Below, one piece after another: positions 7,633-16,984 of a DNA stretch of 64,000 nt. The notes under the pieces are model-generated. The model did no database searches, was not told the origin of the DNA, and saw only the letters and a program-made list of their open reading frames with translations. A program made the position numbers and the translations under genes. This DNA is from Devosia sp. YIM 151766. GTDB taxonomy: Bacteria; Pseudomonadota; Alphaproteobacteria; Rhizobiales; Devosiaceae. Location of the stretch: positions 806,001 through 870,000 of the forward strand of contig NZ_CP127251.1 in assembly GCF_030285925.1 (NCBI RefSeq), read 5' to 3'. The stretch's first letter is position 1, and each line of letters starts with the position of its first letter.

Positions 7633-10107
7633 ATGGCCGTTTCCGCCAAGAACAGCGCCCTCGATCTGGGCGGCAGCTTCGCCCTGACCGCGCCCTCGCG
7701 CGGCATCGCCACCGACATCACCCTGCCGGGCGACGTGCATGGCGCCTTGCTGGCCGCCGGTCTCATCCCCGACCCCTATTTCGGCGAGAACGAGAAAGAG
7801 GTGATGTGGGTCAATGAAACGGAATGGGCGATGGAGCGCAGCTTCAGCGCCACAGCCGCCGATATCGACGGCTATCTCACCCTGACCCTGGCCGAAGTGG
7901 ATTGCATCGCCACCATCTTCCTCAATGGCGAGGCGGTGGCGCGCACCGACAACAGCTTCGTGCGCCACGATATCGACGTCACCGGCAAGGTGCGTGCCGG
8001 CGAAAACCGGCTGCGCGTGGAATTCGGCATCGCCCCGGACGTGGCCAAAGCCCGCGCCGAGGCGCATCCCTTCCCCATCCCCTTCACCTATAATTACCAG
8101 ACCAACGGGCTGAAGGGCATCCACATGAACTTCATCCGCAAGGCGGCCTGTCATGCCGGCTGGGACTGGGGCATCTGCCTCATGCCCATCGGCATCTATG
8201 GCCGGATGAGCCTGCGCAAGGCACGGCTGGCCCGCCAGGACAGCGTGCAGGTCGACCAGGCGCATGGCCGGAACGCGGTCGAACTATCGATAAAGACTCG
8301 GCTTTTCGCCTTTGCTCAAGGTGAGGTGGAACTTGAACACCGCATCGACGGACAGGTGATCACCGACAAGGTCACGGTGCAAAAGGGCGAGAACGTCTTC
8401 ACCCACAATATCACCATCCACAACCCGAAAATCTGGTGGCCTTCCGGGCAGGGCGAGCAGCCGCTTTATGAGCTGACCACCAATCTGGAGGGCGAGATCA
8501 CCAGCCGCCAGATCGGCTTGCGCCAGCTCGAATGGGTGATCGAGAAGGACGAGATCGACCACAGCTTCAAGTGCCGCATCAATGGCCGCGACATCACCAT
8601 GATGGGCGCCAACTGGATTCCGGCCGACGCCATTCCCAGCCGCGCGACGCCCGCCATTGTCCGCGACCTGCTGGAAAGCGCCAAGGCGGCGAACATGAAC
8701 ATGCTGCGCATCTGGGGCGGCGGGCAATATGAGCCGGACTGGTTCTATGACCTGTGCGACGAGCTCGGCATCCTCATCTGGCACGATTTCATGTTCTCGT
8801 GCATGAGCTATCCGTCAAACCGTGAATTCCTCGATAGCGTGCGCACCGAAATCACCCAGCAGGTGCGGCGGTTGAGCCACCACGCCTCAATTGCCCTCTG
8901 GTGCGGCGACAACGAGGTGATCGGCTCGCTGGGCTGGTATCCCGAGACCAAGGCCGATCCGGGTCGCTATATTGCCAATTACGACCGGCTCAATTCCATG
9001 CTCGGCATGATCGTCGAGGACGAGGACAAGGCGCGCCGATTCTGGCCATCTTCACCCTCTTTGGGCTATCTCGATTTCTCGGATGGCTGGCATTCCGACA
9101 CGCGCGGCGACCTGCATTATTGGGACGTCTGGCACTCGGCCAAGAGTTTCGACGCCTATCGCAGCATCAATCCGCGCTTCGCCTCGGAATTCGGCTTCCA
9201 ATCTTTCACTTCAATGAATGTCATCGAGACTTTTGCCGAGGAAAAGGACCGTAACCCGTCTTCGCCGGTGATGGAAAACCACCAGCGCAATGAAGGCGGC
9301 AATGCCCGCATCATCGAGACGATGAACCGCTATTTCCGCTTCCCGCGCGATTTCGAGCAGATGGTCTTCCTCAGCCAGATCCAGCAGGGCCTCGCCATCA
9401 AGACCGCCATCGAATATTGGCGCTCCACCAAGCCGCGCTGCATGGGCACGCTCTATTGGCAGATCAACGATATCTGGCCGGTGGCGAGCTGGTCGAGCCT
9501 CGATTATGGCGGGCAATGGAAGCTGATGCATTACATGGCGCGGCGCTTCTACAATCCGGTCAATGTCGTCGCCGTGCCGGATGCGGACAATAGCGCAATC
9601 GCGCTCAAGGCGATCAACGATAAAGGCAGGCCGGTCTCCATCGCGCTGGAGGTCAGGGCGGTGACGGTCGGCGGGGAGAGCCGGATCGTCTTTTCCGGCA
9701 ATAGCGCGGTGGGCGCCGACGCCGCGATCGCCGTCACCCATATCGCCGTCGCCGATCTGGCGGCCGACGAATTCCTGTTCTTCGCCTGGACGGATGCCGA
9801 AGGCAGGCTATTGGGTGAGAACGATTATTTCCCCAAGCCCTACAAGGCTTATGAACTCGTGGAGGCCGAAATTTCGGCAAGCTGGGCGGATCGGGACGGC
9901 AGGGCGGTGCTGACGCTGGCGGCGGACCGGCCGGCTTTCTTCGCCACGGCGAGCGTCGATGTGCCCGGATATTTCTCCGACAATGCGCTGACGCTGCTGC
10001 CGGGCCGCCCGGTGGACCTGGTATTCCATCCGCGGCATGGCGCGAAGGTCGGCTCGGCGGATTTGAAGGGCTCGCTGCGGGTGCGGCACCTGGCGGAGAC
10101 GTTTTGA
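7633..10107 (+). CDS. beta-mannosidase, glycoside hydrolase family 2
   Basis: This 824-residue enzyme should remove terminal beta-mannose from mannan or glycan oligosaccharides. The N-terminal sugar-binding and Ig-like domains are followed by the TIM barrel. The acid/base Glu lies in WCGDNEV (Glu428) and the nucleophile in ASEFGFQSF (Glu519), both typical of the beta-mannosidase branch of GH2. No signal peptide is visible, so it probably acts in the cytoplasm on imported oligosaccharides. ATG 7633 is preceded by GGAGG at a 6-base spacing, which decides the start over an upstream in-frame codon at 7573. No sugar transporter is adjacent. Confidence 0.93.
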   Translation: MAVSAKNSALDLGGSFALTAPSRGIATDITLPGDVHGALLAAGLIPDPYFGENEKEVMWVNETEWAMERSFSATAADIDGYLTLTLAEVDCIATIFLNGEAVARTDNSFVRHDIDVTGKVRAGENRLRVEFGIAPDVAKARAEAHPFPIPFTYNYQTNGLKGIHMNFIRKAACHAGWDWGICLMPIGIYGRMSLRKARLARQDSVQVDQAHGRNAVELSIKTRLFAFAQGEVELEHRIDGQVITDKVTVQKGENVFTHNITIHNPKIWWPSGQGEQPLYELTTNLEGEITSRQIGLRQLEWVIEKDEIDHSFKCRINGRDITMMGANWIPADAIPSRATPAIVRDLLESAKAANMNMLRIWGGGQYEPDWFYDLCDELGILIWHDFMFSCMSYPSNREFLDSVRTEITQQVRRLSHHASIALWCGDNEVIGSLGWYPETKADPGRYIANYDRLNSMLGMIVEDEDKARRFWPSSPSLGYLDFSDGWHSDTRGDLHYWDVWHSAKSFDAYRSINPRFASEFGFQSFTSMNVIETFAEEKDRNPSSPVMENHQRNEGGNARIIETMNRYFRFPRDFEQMVFLSQIQQGLAIKTAIEYWRSTKPRCMGTLYWQINDIWPVASWSSLDYGGQWKLMHYMARRFYNPVNVVAVPDADNSAIALKAINDKGRPVSIALEVRAVTVGGESRIVFSGNSAVGADAAIAVTHIAVADLAADEFLFFAWTDAEGRLLGENDYFPKPYKAYELVEAEISASWADRDGRAVLTLAADRPAFFATASVDVPGYFSDNALTLLPGRPVDLVFHPRHGAKVGSADLKGSLRVRHLAETF

Positions 10108-10457
10108 GATCGGTGGCGAACGATCGCTCCTTCACGTCCCTTGCGTGTTGAGGGGAGGGAGGCGCAGGAGCCAAAGTTTCCGGGAACACGAGCCCTCCTC
10201 GAGTTCATCCTGAACCCGCAGACCTCATCCCGAGCTTGTCGAAGGACGAGGTCGGGTAACTCAGTGCCCGCGACCTCATGATCGACAGGCTCACCACGAG
10301 GTCTATGGGAGTTTGGGCGTCCTCCCCCAAGGACAGCCGCCCAATGTCACGCCGCCGGCTTCCATACAAGATTTCTTCCCCCGGCGATTGACACATGCGA
10401 CGGGTTTGCGGACGGTAGCGGACGCGGCGTTTTCTGCGCGGCGGTTTTGGGTCAGCA
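10108..10457. other. 350-base intergenic region
   Basis: It contains an inverted pair of palindromic repeats (10221-10303). At 10388-10393 there is a perfect TTGACA, 65 bases before the EamA gene, but no good -10 hexamer at the right distance. No gene is supported here. Confidence 0.55.
10221..10303. repeat. dispersed palindromic repeat, two inverted copies
   Basis: Copy one (10221-10253) and the reverse complement of copy two (10272-10303) share the pattern GACCTC...GAGC.TGTCGA...GAGGTC. Each copy is itself an imperfect hairpin bounded by GACCTC and GAGGTC, and together they form a larger cruciform-like element. It resembles repeat families common between genes in alphaproteobacteria. Confidence 0.6.
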
Positions 10458-11372
10458 ATGTCTTCTTCTTTCGCTCCGCCCGGCGAGCGCCGGCTGCTCG
10501 GCATCGGCCTGGCGCTTGCCGCTTATTTCATGTTTACCGGCATCGACAGTTCGGCCAAGTGGCTGGGCCTGGTCGGCATTTCCTTCGTGCAGATCGTTTT
10601 TCTGCGCTATGCCATTCATCTGTTTCTGGTTGCCGCTATTCACCTGCCGCGCCACGGCACCAAGCTGATCCGGACCGGAAGCTTGAAGCTGCAAATCTTG
10701 CGGGCCCTGACCCTGTTGGGGGCGACGCTGTGCAGTTTCCTGGCCGTGCAATATCTGCCGCTGACCGTCACTGGCGCCATTGCCTTCACCGCCCCCCTCT
10801 TCATCTGCGCTCTGTCGGTGCCGATGCTGGGCGAAACGGTGGGATGGCGGCGCTGGACCGCAATTGGCGTGGGCTTTGCCGGTATTCTGGTTGTCGTGCG
10901 CCCGGGAACCGAAGCCTTCCACCCGGCCTCGCTTCTCAGCCTGGCGGCGGCCTTCAGCACGGCATTCTACATGCTGTTCACCCGCCGCGTTTCCAGTTTC
11001 GACAGCGCCGCCACCAGCCAGTTCTATGTCGGGGCCTTTTCCACCATCGTGCTGCTGCCTTTCGTGCTGTTCTACTGGTCGTGGCCGAGCACGCCCGATG
11101 GCTGGTTCGCCTTTTTCGCCGTCGGCATTTTCGGCTTTGTCGGCCACCAGCTCATCACCGTGGCATCGGGACTGGCGCCGGCCTCGGTATTGGCGCCGTT
11201 TTCCTATTTCCAGATCATCTTCCTGGCGGCGGCGAGCTGGCTGGTGTTCAACCAGCCCCCCGATATCTGGCTCTATGTCGGGGCGCCCATCGTCATCGGC
11301 AGCGGTCTTTATATCTGGCTGCGCGAGCGCCAATTGCCGGGACCGGGCACCAGCGCCATAGTGGAGCGGTAA
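10458..11372 (+). CDS. EamA/DMT-family transporter
   Basis: This 304-residue protein has about ten transmembrane helices in two EamA repeats, the usual layout of drug/metabolite transporters exporting amino acids, purines or similar small molecules. The first repeat spans about residues 14-140 and the second about 155-285; both are strongly hydrophobic. It is monocistronic and converges with the NADH dehydrogenase gene 29 bases away. The substrate cannot be told from sequence or context. The ribosome binding site before ATG 10458 is weak. Confidence 0.88.
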   Translation: MSSSFAPPGERRLLGIGLALAAYFMFTGIDSSAKWLGLVGISFVQIVFLRYAIHLFLVAAIHLPRHGTKLIRTGSLKLQILRALTLLGATLCSFLAVQYLPLTVTGAIAFTAPLFICALSVPMLGETVGWRRWTAIGVGFAGILVVVRPGTEAFHPASLLSLAAAFSTAFYMLFTRRVSSFDSAATSQFYVGAFSTIVLLPFVLFYWSWPSTPDGWFAFFAVGIFGFVGHQLITVASGLAPASVLAPFSYFQIIFLAAASWLVFNQPPDIWLYVGAPIVIGSGLYIWLRERQLPGPGTSAIVER

Positions 11373-11401
11373 GGCCCGGGGCCGGCCGTTGTCCGGGCAA
11401 T

Positions 11402-12694
11402 CTAGTCCTCATCCACTTCATCCAGCGGCTTGCGGCTCGTCGCCTCGCCATGGGTGATCAGCCGGGCGCTGCGTTGGCCGGTGAGATAGATCCAGAGCCA
11501 GTTCATGGTGATGACGATGCGGGTGCGGGTCTCGACCAGGAAATAGATATGGGCGAAGCCCCAGACCCACCAGGCGAACCAGCCCTTGAGCTTGAGCCAG
11601 CCGAAATCGATGACCGCCGAACTCTTGCCGATCGTGGCGAGGTCGCCGGCGTGCTTATAGCGGAAGGGCAGGGCTGACATATCGCCGGACAGGCGCCGGC
11701 GGATGACGCGGGCGACATGCTTGCCCGCCTGCTTGGCGGCCGGAGCCACGCCGGGCACCGGCTTGCCGTTCGGCTGGAGAATGCCGGCAACGTCGCCGAT
11801 CACGAAGATGTCGGGAAGGCCCGGCACCGACAGATCGGGCTCGACCTGCACGCGCCCGGCCCGGTCGCTGTCGATGCCGAGCCATTTGGCTACCGGCGAG
11901 GCGGCAACCCCCGCCGCCCAGATAATGGTCTTGGTGTCGAGGCGCTGGTCGCCGAAACTGACGCCATCGCGGTCGATGCCGACCACCGGCTGGCCCAATT
12001 CGACCTCGACGCCCATGCGGCGCAGGGCATTGAGGGTATATTCGGACAGGTCGGGTTCGAAATTGAGCAGGACCCTGTCGGCTCCCTCGATCAGCACCAC
12101 GCGCAGGTCGGCGGGCGACAGCGTATTGAACTGGCCCTTGATGCTGGTATGGCCGAGTTCGACGATGGCGCCGGCCATTTCGACGCCGGTGGGGCCGGCG
12201 CCGATAATGGCGAAGGTCAGCAGGGCGCGGCGGCGGGCCGGATCGGTTTCGCGCTCCGCCGCCTCCAGCGCCAGCAGCAGCTTGCGGCGGATGGCGGTGG
12301 CGTCCTCCACCGTCTTGAGGCCTGGCGCGAAAGTCTCCCAATCGTCATGGCCGAAATAGGCATGCTGGGCCCCGGTGGCGAGAACGAGGCTGTCATAGGC
12401 CACGCTTCCGCCGTCCTCCAGCAGCACCGCGCGGCTGGCCTGGTCGACGCCGATGACCGTGGCCATCAGCACCCGGGCATTGCTTTGGCGGCGCAACAGG
12501 TGGCGGATGGGCCAGGCGATCTCGGAGGGGCTGAGCGCGGCGGTGGCAACCTGATAGAGCAGGGGCTGGAACAGGTGGTGATTGCGCCGGTCGATCAGCA
12601 CTATTTCGACATCGGCGCCGGCCAGCGCCTTCGCCGCTGCCAGACCGCCAAAGCCGCCGCCGACGATTACGACGCGGTGCTTGCGGTCTGCCAT
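11402..12694 (-). CDS. type II NADH:quinone oxidoreductase (NDH-2)
   Basis: This 430-residue FAD enzyme passes electrons from NADH to membrane quinone without pumping protons. Visible are the N-terminal FAD fold VIVGGGFGGLAAAKAL, the second Rossmann motif FAIIGAGPTGVEMAG for NADH, IWAAGVAASP, the FAD-closing IFVIGDVAG and a hydrophobic, Trp-rich C-terminal membrane-binding region. The ATG at 12694 has AAGGAGAG just upstream. A longer open frame running 68 codons further lies inside the FGGY kinase gene and is rejected. It is 28 bases downstream of that kinase gene on the same strand. Confidence 0.94.
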   Translation of the reverse strand: MADRKHRVVIVGGGFGGLAAAKALAGADVEIVLIDRRNHHLFQPLLYQVATAALSPSEIAWPIRHLLRRQSNARVLMATVIGVDQASRAVLLEDGGSVAYDSLVLATGAQHAYFGHDDWETFAPGLKTVEDATAIRRKLLLALEAAERETDPARRRALLTFAIIGAGPTGVEMAGAIVELGHTSIKGQFNTLSPADLRVVLIEGADRVLLNFEPDLSEYTLNALRRMGVEVELGQPVVGIDRDGVSFGDQRLDTKTIIWAAGVAASPVAKWLGIDSDRAGRVQVEPDLSVPGLPDIFVIGDVAGILQPNGKPVPGVAPAAKQAGKHVARVIRRRLSGDMSALPFRYKHAGDLATIGKSSAVIDFGWLKLKGWFAWWVWGFAHIYFLVETRTRIVITMNWLWIYLTGQRSARLITHGEATSRKPLDEVDED

Positions 12695-12722
12695 GATGCT
12701 CTCCTTGCGGCGGGTCTGTCGT

Positions 12723-14099
12723 CTAGACCTGGTCCACCCGCTCGCGCCACTTGGCAATATAGGCATCCAGCCCCGCCGCTTGCAGGGGTTCGAACGCATG
12801 GCTGCCGCCTGTTTCGGGCAGGGTGCCCCCGAACAACAGGCTGGCGCCGAGGCTGGTTCCGGTGCTGTCGCCCGAGGCATGGACCGGTACGCCGGCAAGC
12901 CGCGCCAGGGCCTGGCCGAACAGCCGGTTGCGCGCCAGCGGCCCCTCGACGATGATGGAGCGGCCGAGACCGCACAGATCGAGGCAGGTCCGCGCCATCA
13001 GCGCCAGATAGAGCGAGGCGGCGGCATAACGCTGCGCCGGAGTGAGGCTGGCCGGATCGGTGGTCCAATGGCCCTGCCGGGCGCCATAGGGGCCGGTGCC
13101 GGGCGCGAAGCTGGGCAGCGCCTGGATGTCATTGGCGATGACATGGGCGATATCCGCCGCCCCGGGCTCGGCGATTTCAGGCACCAGAGCGTCGAATTCC
13201 CGCCCTCCCATGAAGCGGGCAGTGGGCACGGCGCGGCCATTGGCATCGACATTGGCGAGGCTGTCGCGGCGCTGATCCAGGGCGCCGGTATCGCCGCCCA
13301 CATTCATCAGGATGGTCCAGGTGCCGGTCGAGACCACGGTGAAGGGCGTGTGGTGCCGGCCCAGATGCGGCAGCAGCGAGGCGTTGGAATCGTGGATGCC
13401 GCAGGTGACGGGAAGGCGCAGCGACAGGCCGGTTTCGGCGGCGATTTCCGGGCGCAGCGTGCCGATGACGGAAGCGGCCGGCTGGATCGGCGGGAACAGG
13501 CCCTGCCAGCCCATAAGCTGCACCAGCGAGGAAAATTCGCCCCTCGCCGGAGCCCACAGATCGGTGTGGCAGCCCAGGGACGTGACTTCGCTGGCGCGGG
13601 CGCCTGTCAGCCGCCAGGCCCAATATTGCGCATAGGTGAGCAGCGCCGTGACCCGCGAAAATTGCTCGGGAAAAGTCATGGCCTGCCAGAAGAATTGCGC
13701 CCCCAGATTGAGGCCGCCGGGCAGTTTTGGCGAGAGGCTTTCGGCAAAGTCCGGGCGAACCGACGCATAGGCTTCGGCGGTCTTGTCAGGGCCGTCGAAT
13801 TCGTAATCGAGGATCGGCAGCGCCAGCTCGTCACCGGCCAGCAGCGCCCCGCAGGCGCCATGGGTGGTGATGGAAATGCCGTCGATACCGTGCTCCGCGC
13901 CCAGGGCCCTGAGGCTGTCCAGCGCAAAGCCCCAGAGCATCTCGATATCCATATGCGGATAGGGACCGTCGCGGCGGACATTATTGGGAATGTTCCGTGC
14001 GGCGATCTGCCGGCGCGTTTCGCTGTCGATCAGCACGACCTTGGCATTGGTCTTGCCGATATCGATGACGGCGATATGGCGGGGAATGTCAGCGTGCAT
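12723..14099 (-). CDS. FGGY-family carbohydrate kinase
   Basis: This 458-residue cytoplasmic sugar kinase transfers phosphate from ATP to a sugar or polyol. The N-terminal phosphate loop VIDIGKTNAKV, the central THGACGALL region and the second actin-like domain with STGTWTILMN and GGREFDALVP show the FGGY fold. It looks closest to the fuculokinase/rhamnulokinase side of the family, but no isomerase or aldolase lies nearby, so the substrate stays open. It is flanked on the same strand by uspA-like (71 bases upstream) and NDH-2 genes, an unusual neighbourhood for a sugar kinase. Confidence 0.85.
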   Translation of the reverse strand: MHADIPRHIAVIDIGKTNAKVVLIDSETRRQIAARNIPNNVRRDGPYPHMDIEMLWGFALDSLRALGAEHGIDGISITTHGACGALLAGDELALPILDYEFDGPDKTAEAYASVRPDFAESLSPKLPGGLNLGAQFFWQAMTFPEQFSRVTALLTYAQYWAWRLTGARASEVTSLGCHTDLWAPARGEFSSLVQLMGWQGLFPPIQPAASVIGTLRPEIAAETGLSLRLPVTCGIHDSNASLLPHLGRHHTPFTVVSTGTWTILMNVGGDTGALDQRRDSLANVDANGRAVPTARFMGGREFDALVPEIAEPGAADIAHVIANDIQALPSFAPGTGPYGARQGHWTTDPASLTPAQRYAAASLYLALMARTCLDLCGLGRSIIVEGPLARNRLFGQALARLAGVPVHASGDSTGTSLGASLLFGGTLPETGGSHAFEPLQAAGLDAYIAKWRERVDQV

Positions 14100-14169
14100 G
14101 GTCCGGCCCGGTGAGGTTCACCGGCATGTAGCCGATTTCGCCCCACCGCGCCAGAACTGACATGTTAGC

Positions 14170-14619
14170 CTATTTGACGATCAGCACCGGAATGCTCGCA
14201 TGGGACAGCACTTCGGCGGCCTGGCTGCCCAGCAGCAGGCGGCCGAGACCGCGCCGGCCATGCGAGCCCATGACGATGAGGTCGGCGCCGCTTTCCTTGG
14301 CGGCATGCAGGATGCCTTCGGCGGCGGTGCTGTTGGTGATGTGAATGCCGACAATAGCGCCGCCCGCCGCCTTGGCCACCTGATCGGCCTCGGCCAGGAT
14401 GTTCCTGGCCGCCTCCGCCTTGGCCTTGTCGAGATCGGCGAGGATGGAGCCGGTATCCACCATCATCAATTCCGGACCCGACGAGCCGATGACGGAGGTG
14501 TCGGTGACGGTGATCGCCGTGATCTTGCCGCCGGTCTTGGCGGCGAGGCCCAGAGCATATCGCAGCGCCTTGGTGCCGAGCTCCGAGCCGTCGATGGCGC
14601 AGATGATATTGTCATACAT
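14170..14619 (-). CDS. universal stress protein, UspA family
   Basis: This 149-residue single-domain Usp protein has the ATP-binding signature GSHGRRGLGRLLLGSQA near residues 118-134 and the opening MYDNIICAIDGSELG typical of the family. Such proteins accumulate under starvation or redox stress and bind ATP or form dimers; the exact role here is unknown. AAGGAA precedes the ATG. Read leftward it is the first of three genes, followed by the FGGY kinase and NDH-2. Confidence 0.92.
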   Translation of the reverse strand: MYDNIICAIDGSELGTKALRYALGLAAKTGGKITAITVTDTSVIGSSGPELMMVDTGSILADLDKAKAEAARNILAEADQVAKAAGGAIVGIHITNSTAAEGILHAAKESGADLIVMGSHGRRGLGRLLLGSQAAEVLSHASIPVLIVK

Positions 14620-14738
14620 CGTGGTTTCCTTTCCGCCGCTGGATTGAGCGCCTTGCTATCATAACTCCCGCACCTGCCCTTTGATCCAGATCAGACATGC
14701 GGCCAGGCACCGCATGCATAATCGTTGCATTAAAATAC

Positions 14739-14767
14739 TTGCAAATAAATGAAATCAAAATTATATG
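14739..14767 (+). promoter_or_regulatory. candidate promoter of the sulfur operon in an AT-rich stretch
   Basis: Bases 14715-14766 are strikingly AT-rich in a GC-rich window. TTGCAA (14739-14744) and TATATG (14762-14767) are 17 bases apart and could be -35 and -10. A BigR/SqrR-type repressor site would be expected here, but I found only a weak imperfect dyad and do not name an operator. Confidence 0.35.
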
Positions 14768-14804
14768 GCCTTTGCCCAGCCACTTTCGCGAGAAAGAATG
14801 TTCC

Positions 14805-15689
14805 ATGTCCGCCAAGCCCGAAGTCACCGGCTTTTTCGATCCGCGCACCTGGTCGATCCAGTATGTGGTGGCCGATCCGGAAACGAAGCAATGCGCCATT
14901 ATCGATCCGGTGCTCGATTATGACGAGAAGTCGGCCGCGACCGCGACCATTCATGCTGATGCCATTCTCGAATTCATCGCCGACAGGGGCTATGCGGTCG
15001 AATGGATTCTCGACACCCACCCGCATGCCGATCATTTCACCGCCGTCGCCTATCTGAAAGACCAGACGGGCGCGCCCACCGCCATCGGTGAAAAAGTCGT
15101 CGACGTGCAAAAACTCTGGAAGGGCTTTTACAACTGGCCCGATTTTCCCGCCGACGGATCGCAATGGGATAAGCTGTTTGCCGATGGCGAGACGTTCAAG
15201 CTCGGCAATATCGATGCCAGGGTGATGTTCTCGCCCGGCCATACGCTGGCCTCGATCACCTATGTCATCGGTGACGCCGCCTTCGTTCACGACACGCTGT
15301 TCATGCCCGATGGCGGCACGGCGCGCGCCGATTTTCCCGGCGGCAGCGCGACCCAATTGTGGAACTCGATCCAGGCCATCCTGGCGCTGCCGGAGGAAAC
15401 GCGCATCTTCACCGGCCATGATTATCAGCCCGGTGGCCGCGAGCCGATGTGGGAATCCACCGTCGCCGAGCAGAAGGCGAAGAACATTCACATGTCGGTC
15501 CACAAGACCGAGGCCGCGTTCGTCGCAGCCCGCGAGGCGCGCGACAAGACCCTCGCCATGCCCAAGCTGATCCTGCACGCCCTCCAGGTCAACATTAATG
15601 CCGGGAGGCTGCCTCAAGCCGAAGACAATGGACGGCGCTATCTCAAGATCCCGCTGAATCTGCTCGACGGCGCCGCCTGGGACGATTGA
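14805..15689 (+). CDS. MBL-fold hydrolase, persulfide dioxygenase-like (Blh catalytic part)
   Basis: This 294-residue metallo-beta-lactamase fold protein has the metal motif THPHADHFTA (His72, His74, Asp76, His77), further ligands in FSPGHT and IFTGHDYQPGG, and the ETHE1-like layout. Family knowledge and context (next to a BigR-type repressor and YeeE transporters) point to oxidation of glutathione persulfide to sulfite, that is, sulfide detoxification. In Agrobacterium and Xylella the related Blh carries an N-terminal DUF442 domain; here DUF442 is a separate gene at 16985. The start at 14805 gives the usual length. It is the first gene of the operon, overlapping the repressor gene by one base. 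Confidence 0.9.
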   Translation: MSAKPEVTGFFDPRTWSIQYVVADPETKQCAIIDPVLDYDEKSAATATIHADAILEFIADRGYAVEWILDTHPHADHFTAVAYLKDQTGAPTAIGEKVVDVQKLWKGFYNWPDFPADGSQWDKLFADGETFKLGNIDARVMFSPGHTLASITYVIGDAAFVHDTLFMPDGGTARADFPGGSATQLWNSIQAILALPEETRIFTGHDYQPGGREPMWESTVAEQKAKNIHMSVHKTEAAFVAAREARDKTLAMPKLILHALQVNINAGRLPQAEDNGRRYLKIPLNLLDGAAWDD

Positions 15690-16003
15690 TGGATGTGATG
15701 GCGATTTCTAACGAAACCCAGGAACTCAAGGACAAGGTGGGCGAGGCCACCGCTTTTCTCAAGAAGCTGTCCAATCCCGACCGCCTGCTGGTCGCCTGCG
15801 CCCTGGTCGAGGGCGAACGTTCGGTGCGCGCGCTTGAGGATGGGTTGGGTATCCGCCAGCCGGGCCTGTCCCAGCAACTCGCCGAACTGCGCGCGGCCGG
15901 GCTGATCACCGGGCGCAAGGAAGGCAAGCAGGTATTCTACCGCCTTGCCGACCCGCGCGTCGAAACTTTCGTGCACACCCTGCACGACCTATTCTGCAAA
16001 TGA
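15689..16003 (+). CDS. bigR: ArsR-family persulfide-sensing repressor, BigR/SqrR type
   Basis: This 104-residue winged-helix repressor has its recognition helix around IRQPGLSQQLAELRAAGL and a beta wing at TGRKEGKQVFYRL. It contains only two cysteines, Cys37 (LLVACALVEGE) and Cys103 (LHDLFCK), 66 residues apart, the same spacing as the Cys pair that forms the sulfur-responsive switch in BigR (42/108) and SqrR (41/107). It is thus likely to release DNA when persulfides link the two thiols. The ATG at 15689 overlaps the stop of the MBL gene (TGATG), so translation is probably coupled; ATG 15698 is an alternative start. Confidence 0.88.
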   Translation: MDVMAISNETQELKDKVGEATAFLKKLSNPDRLLVACALVEGERSVRALEDGLGIRQPGLSQQLAELRAAGLITGRKEGKQVFYRLADPRVETFVHTLHDLFCK

Positions 16004-16075
16004 AGGCGGCGGCCCGTTTCGCCCAGTGAAGAAGATTGTCATGCTCAAGCTCTCGACCGCAAGGATCATGGATAA

Positions 16076-16507
16076 ATGACCGAGTTCACTCCGTTGCTAT
16101 CGCTGGCCGGCGGCAGCCTGATCGGGTTCGCCGCCGTGCTGCTGATGGCGTTTCACGGCCGCATCGCCGGCATGACCGGCATTCTTTCCGGCCTCGTGCC
16201 GCCCTTCTCCCATGATTGGGGCTGGCGGGCGGCGTTTCTGCTCGGCGCCGTGGCGGCCCCGGCCTTGATCGTGGCCGCGACCGGATTTGCCATTCCCTTC
16301 GACAGCGCCACGCCGGCCCCGTGGCTCGTCGTCGGGGGCCTGATCGTCGGCATCGGGGTTTATTTCGGCTCCGGCTGCACCTCCGGCCATGGCGTTTGCG
16401 GCATGGCGCGCCTGTCGCCGCGCTCGATAATCGCCACGCTCACCTTCATGGCCTCGACCGTCGCGACCGTCTTCGTCATTCGTCACCTCCTCGGAGGCCT
16501 GTCATGA
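16076..16507 (+). CDS. YeeE/YedE-family sulfur transporter, first half
   Basis: This 143-residue membrane protein has about four helices and the conserved cysteine motif [12 protein letters not shown] at about residues 98-109, the type of thiol pair used by TsuA/YeeE proteins to pass thiosulfate or related sulfur compounds. It overlaps the next gene by 4 bases (ATGA), and the two halves together correspond to one full-length YeeE. The 72 bases before it contain AAGGA, 12 or so bases upstream of the start, and a tiny ATG-GAT-AAA-TGA frame overlapping the start. Its role is inferred to be import or export of thiosulfate, sulfite or a similar anion for this operon. Confidence 0.87.
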   Translation: MTEFTPLLSLAGGSLIGFAAVLLMAFHGRIAGMTGILSGLVPPFSHDWGWRAAFLLGAVAAPALIVAATGFAIPFDSATPAPWLVVGGLIVGIGVYFGSGCTSGHGVCGMARLSPRSIIATLTFMASTVATVFVIRHLLGGLS

Positions 16508-16947
16508 TCCGTATCCTGTCCGCACTGATGATCGGCCTGCTCTTCGGCACCGGCATCGCGCTCTCCGGCATGGCCAATCCGGCCAAAGTGCTGAACTTCT
16601 TCGACTTCGCCGGCACCTGGGACCCCTCGCTCGCCTTCGTCATGGGCGGGGCGCTGATCGTCACCGCCCTCGGCTATTTCTTCGTCCTCAAGCGCCAGAC
16701 GCCGCTCTTCGAGCCCCAGTTCCACCTCCCGGCGCGCCGCGATATCGACCTCCCGCTCATTGCCGGCTCGGCCATATTCGGCCTCGGCTGGGGCATTGCC
16801 GGTTTTTGCCCGGGTGGTGCTATTCCCGCAATGGGGCTTGGCCAGGCCGATGCCTGGATATTTGCTGGCGCGATGATTGCCGGCATCGCCCTGGCGCGGC
16901 TCGCCCGCCATTCGCTGGCCACACATGCGGCCGCCAGGGCGGGTTGA
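16504..16947 (+). CDS. YeeE/YedE-family sulfur transporter, second half (DUF6691-type)
   Basis: This 147-residue membrane protein has four predicted helices and the motif GWGIAGFCPGGAI, which holds the single conserved cysteine of the C-terminal YeeE half. It starts inside the stop codon of the previous gene (ATGA), so the two halves are very likely made together in equal amounts. Such paired small YeeE proteins are found in bigR operons of other alphaproteobacteria. A longer frame beginning at 16216 lies in the preceding gene and is not used. Confidence 0.87.
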   Translation: MIRILSALMIGLLFGTGIALSGMANPAKVLNFFDFAGTWDPSLAFVMGGALIVTALGYFFVLKRQTPLFEPQFHLPARRDIDLPLIAGSAIFGLGWGIAGFCPGGAIPAMGLGQADAWIFAGAMIAGIALARLARHSLATHAAARAG

Positions 16948-16984
16948 GCCGGCAAATTCTTCAACATTTAAGGAAATCGGAACA

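Noticed and set aside
14715..14766. BigR operator in the AT-rich leader of the sulfur operon
   Set aside because: The best dyad matched only 6 of 11 positions, so I note the AT-rich promoter but do not call the operator.
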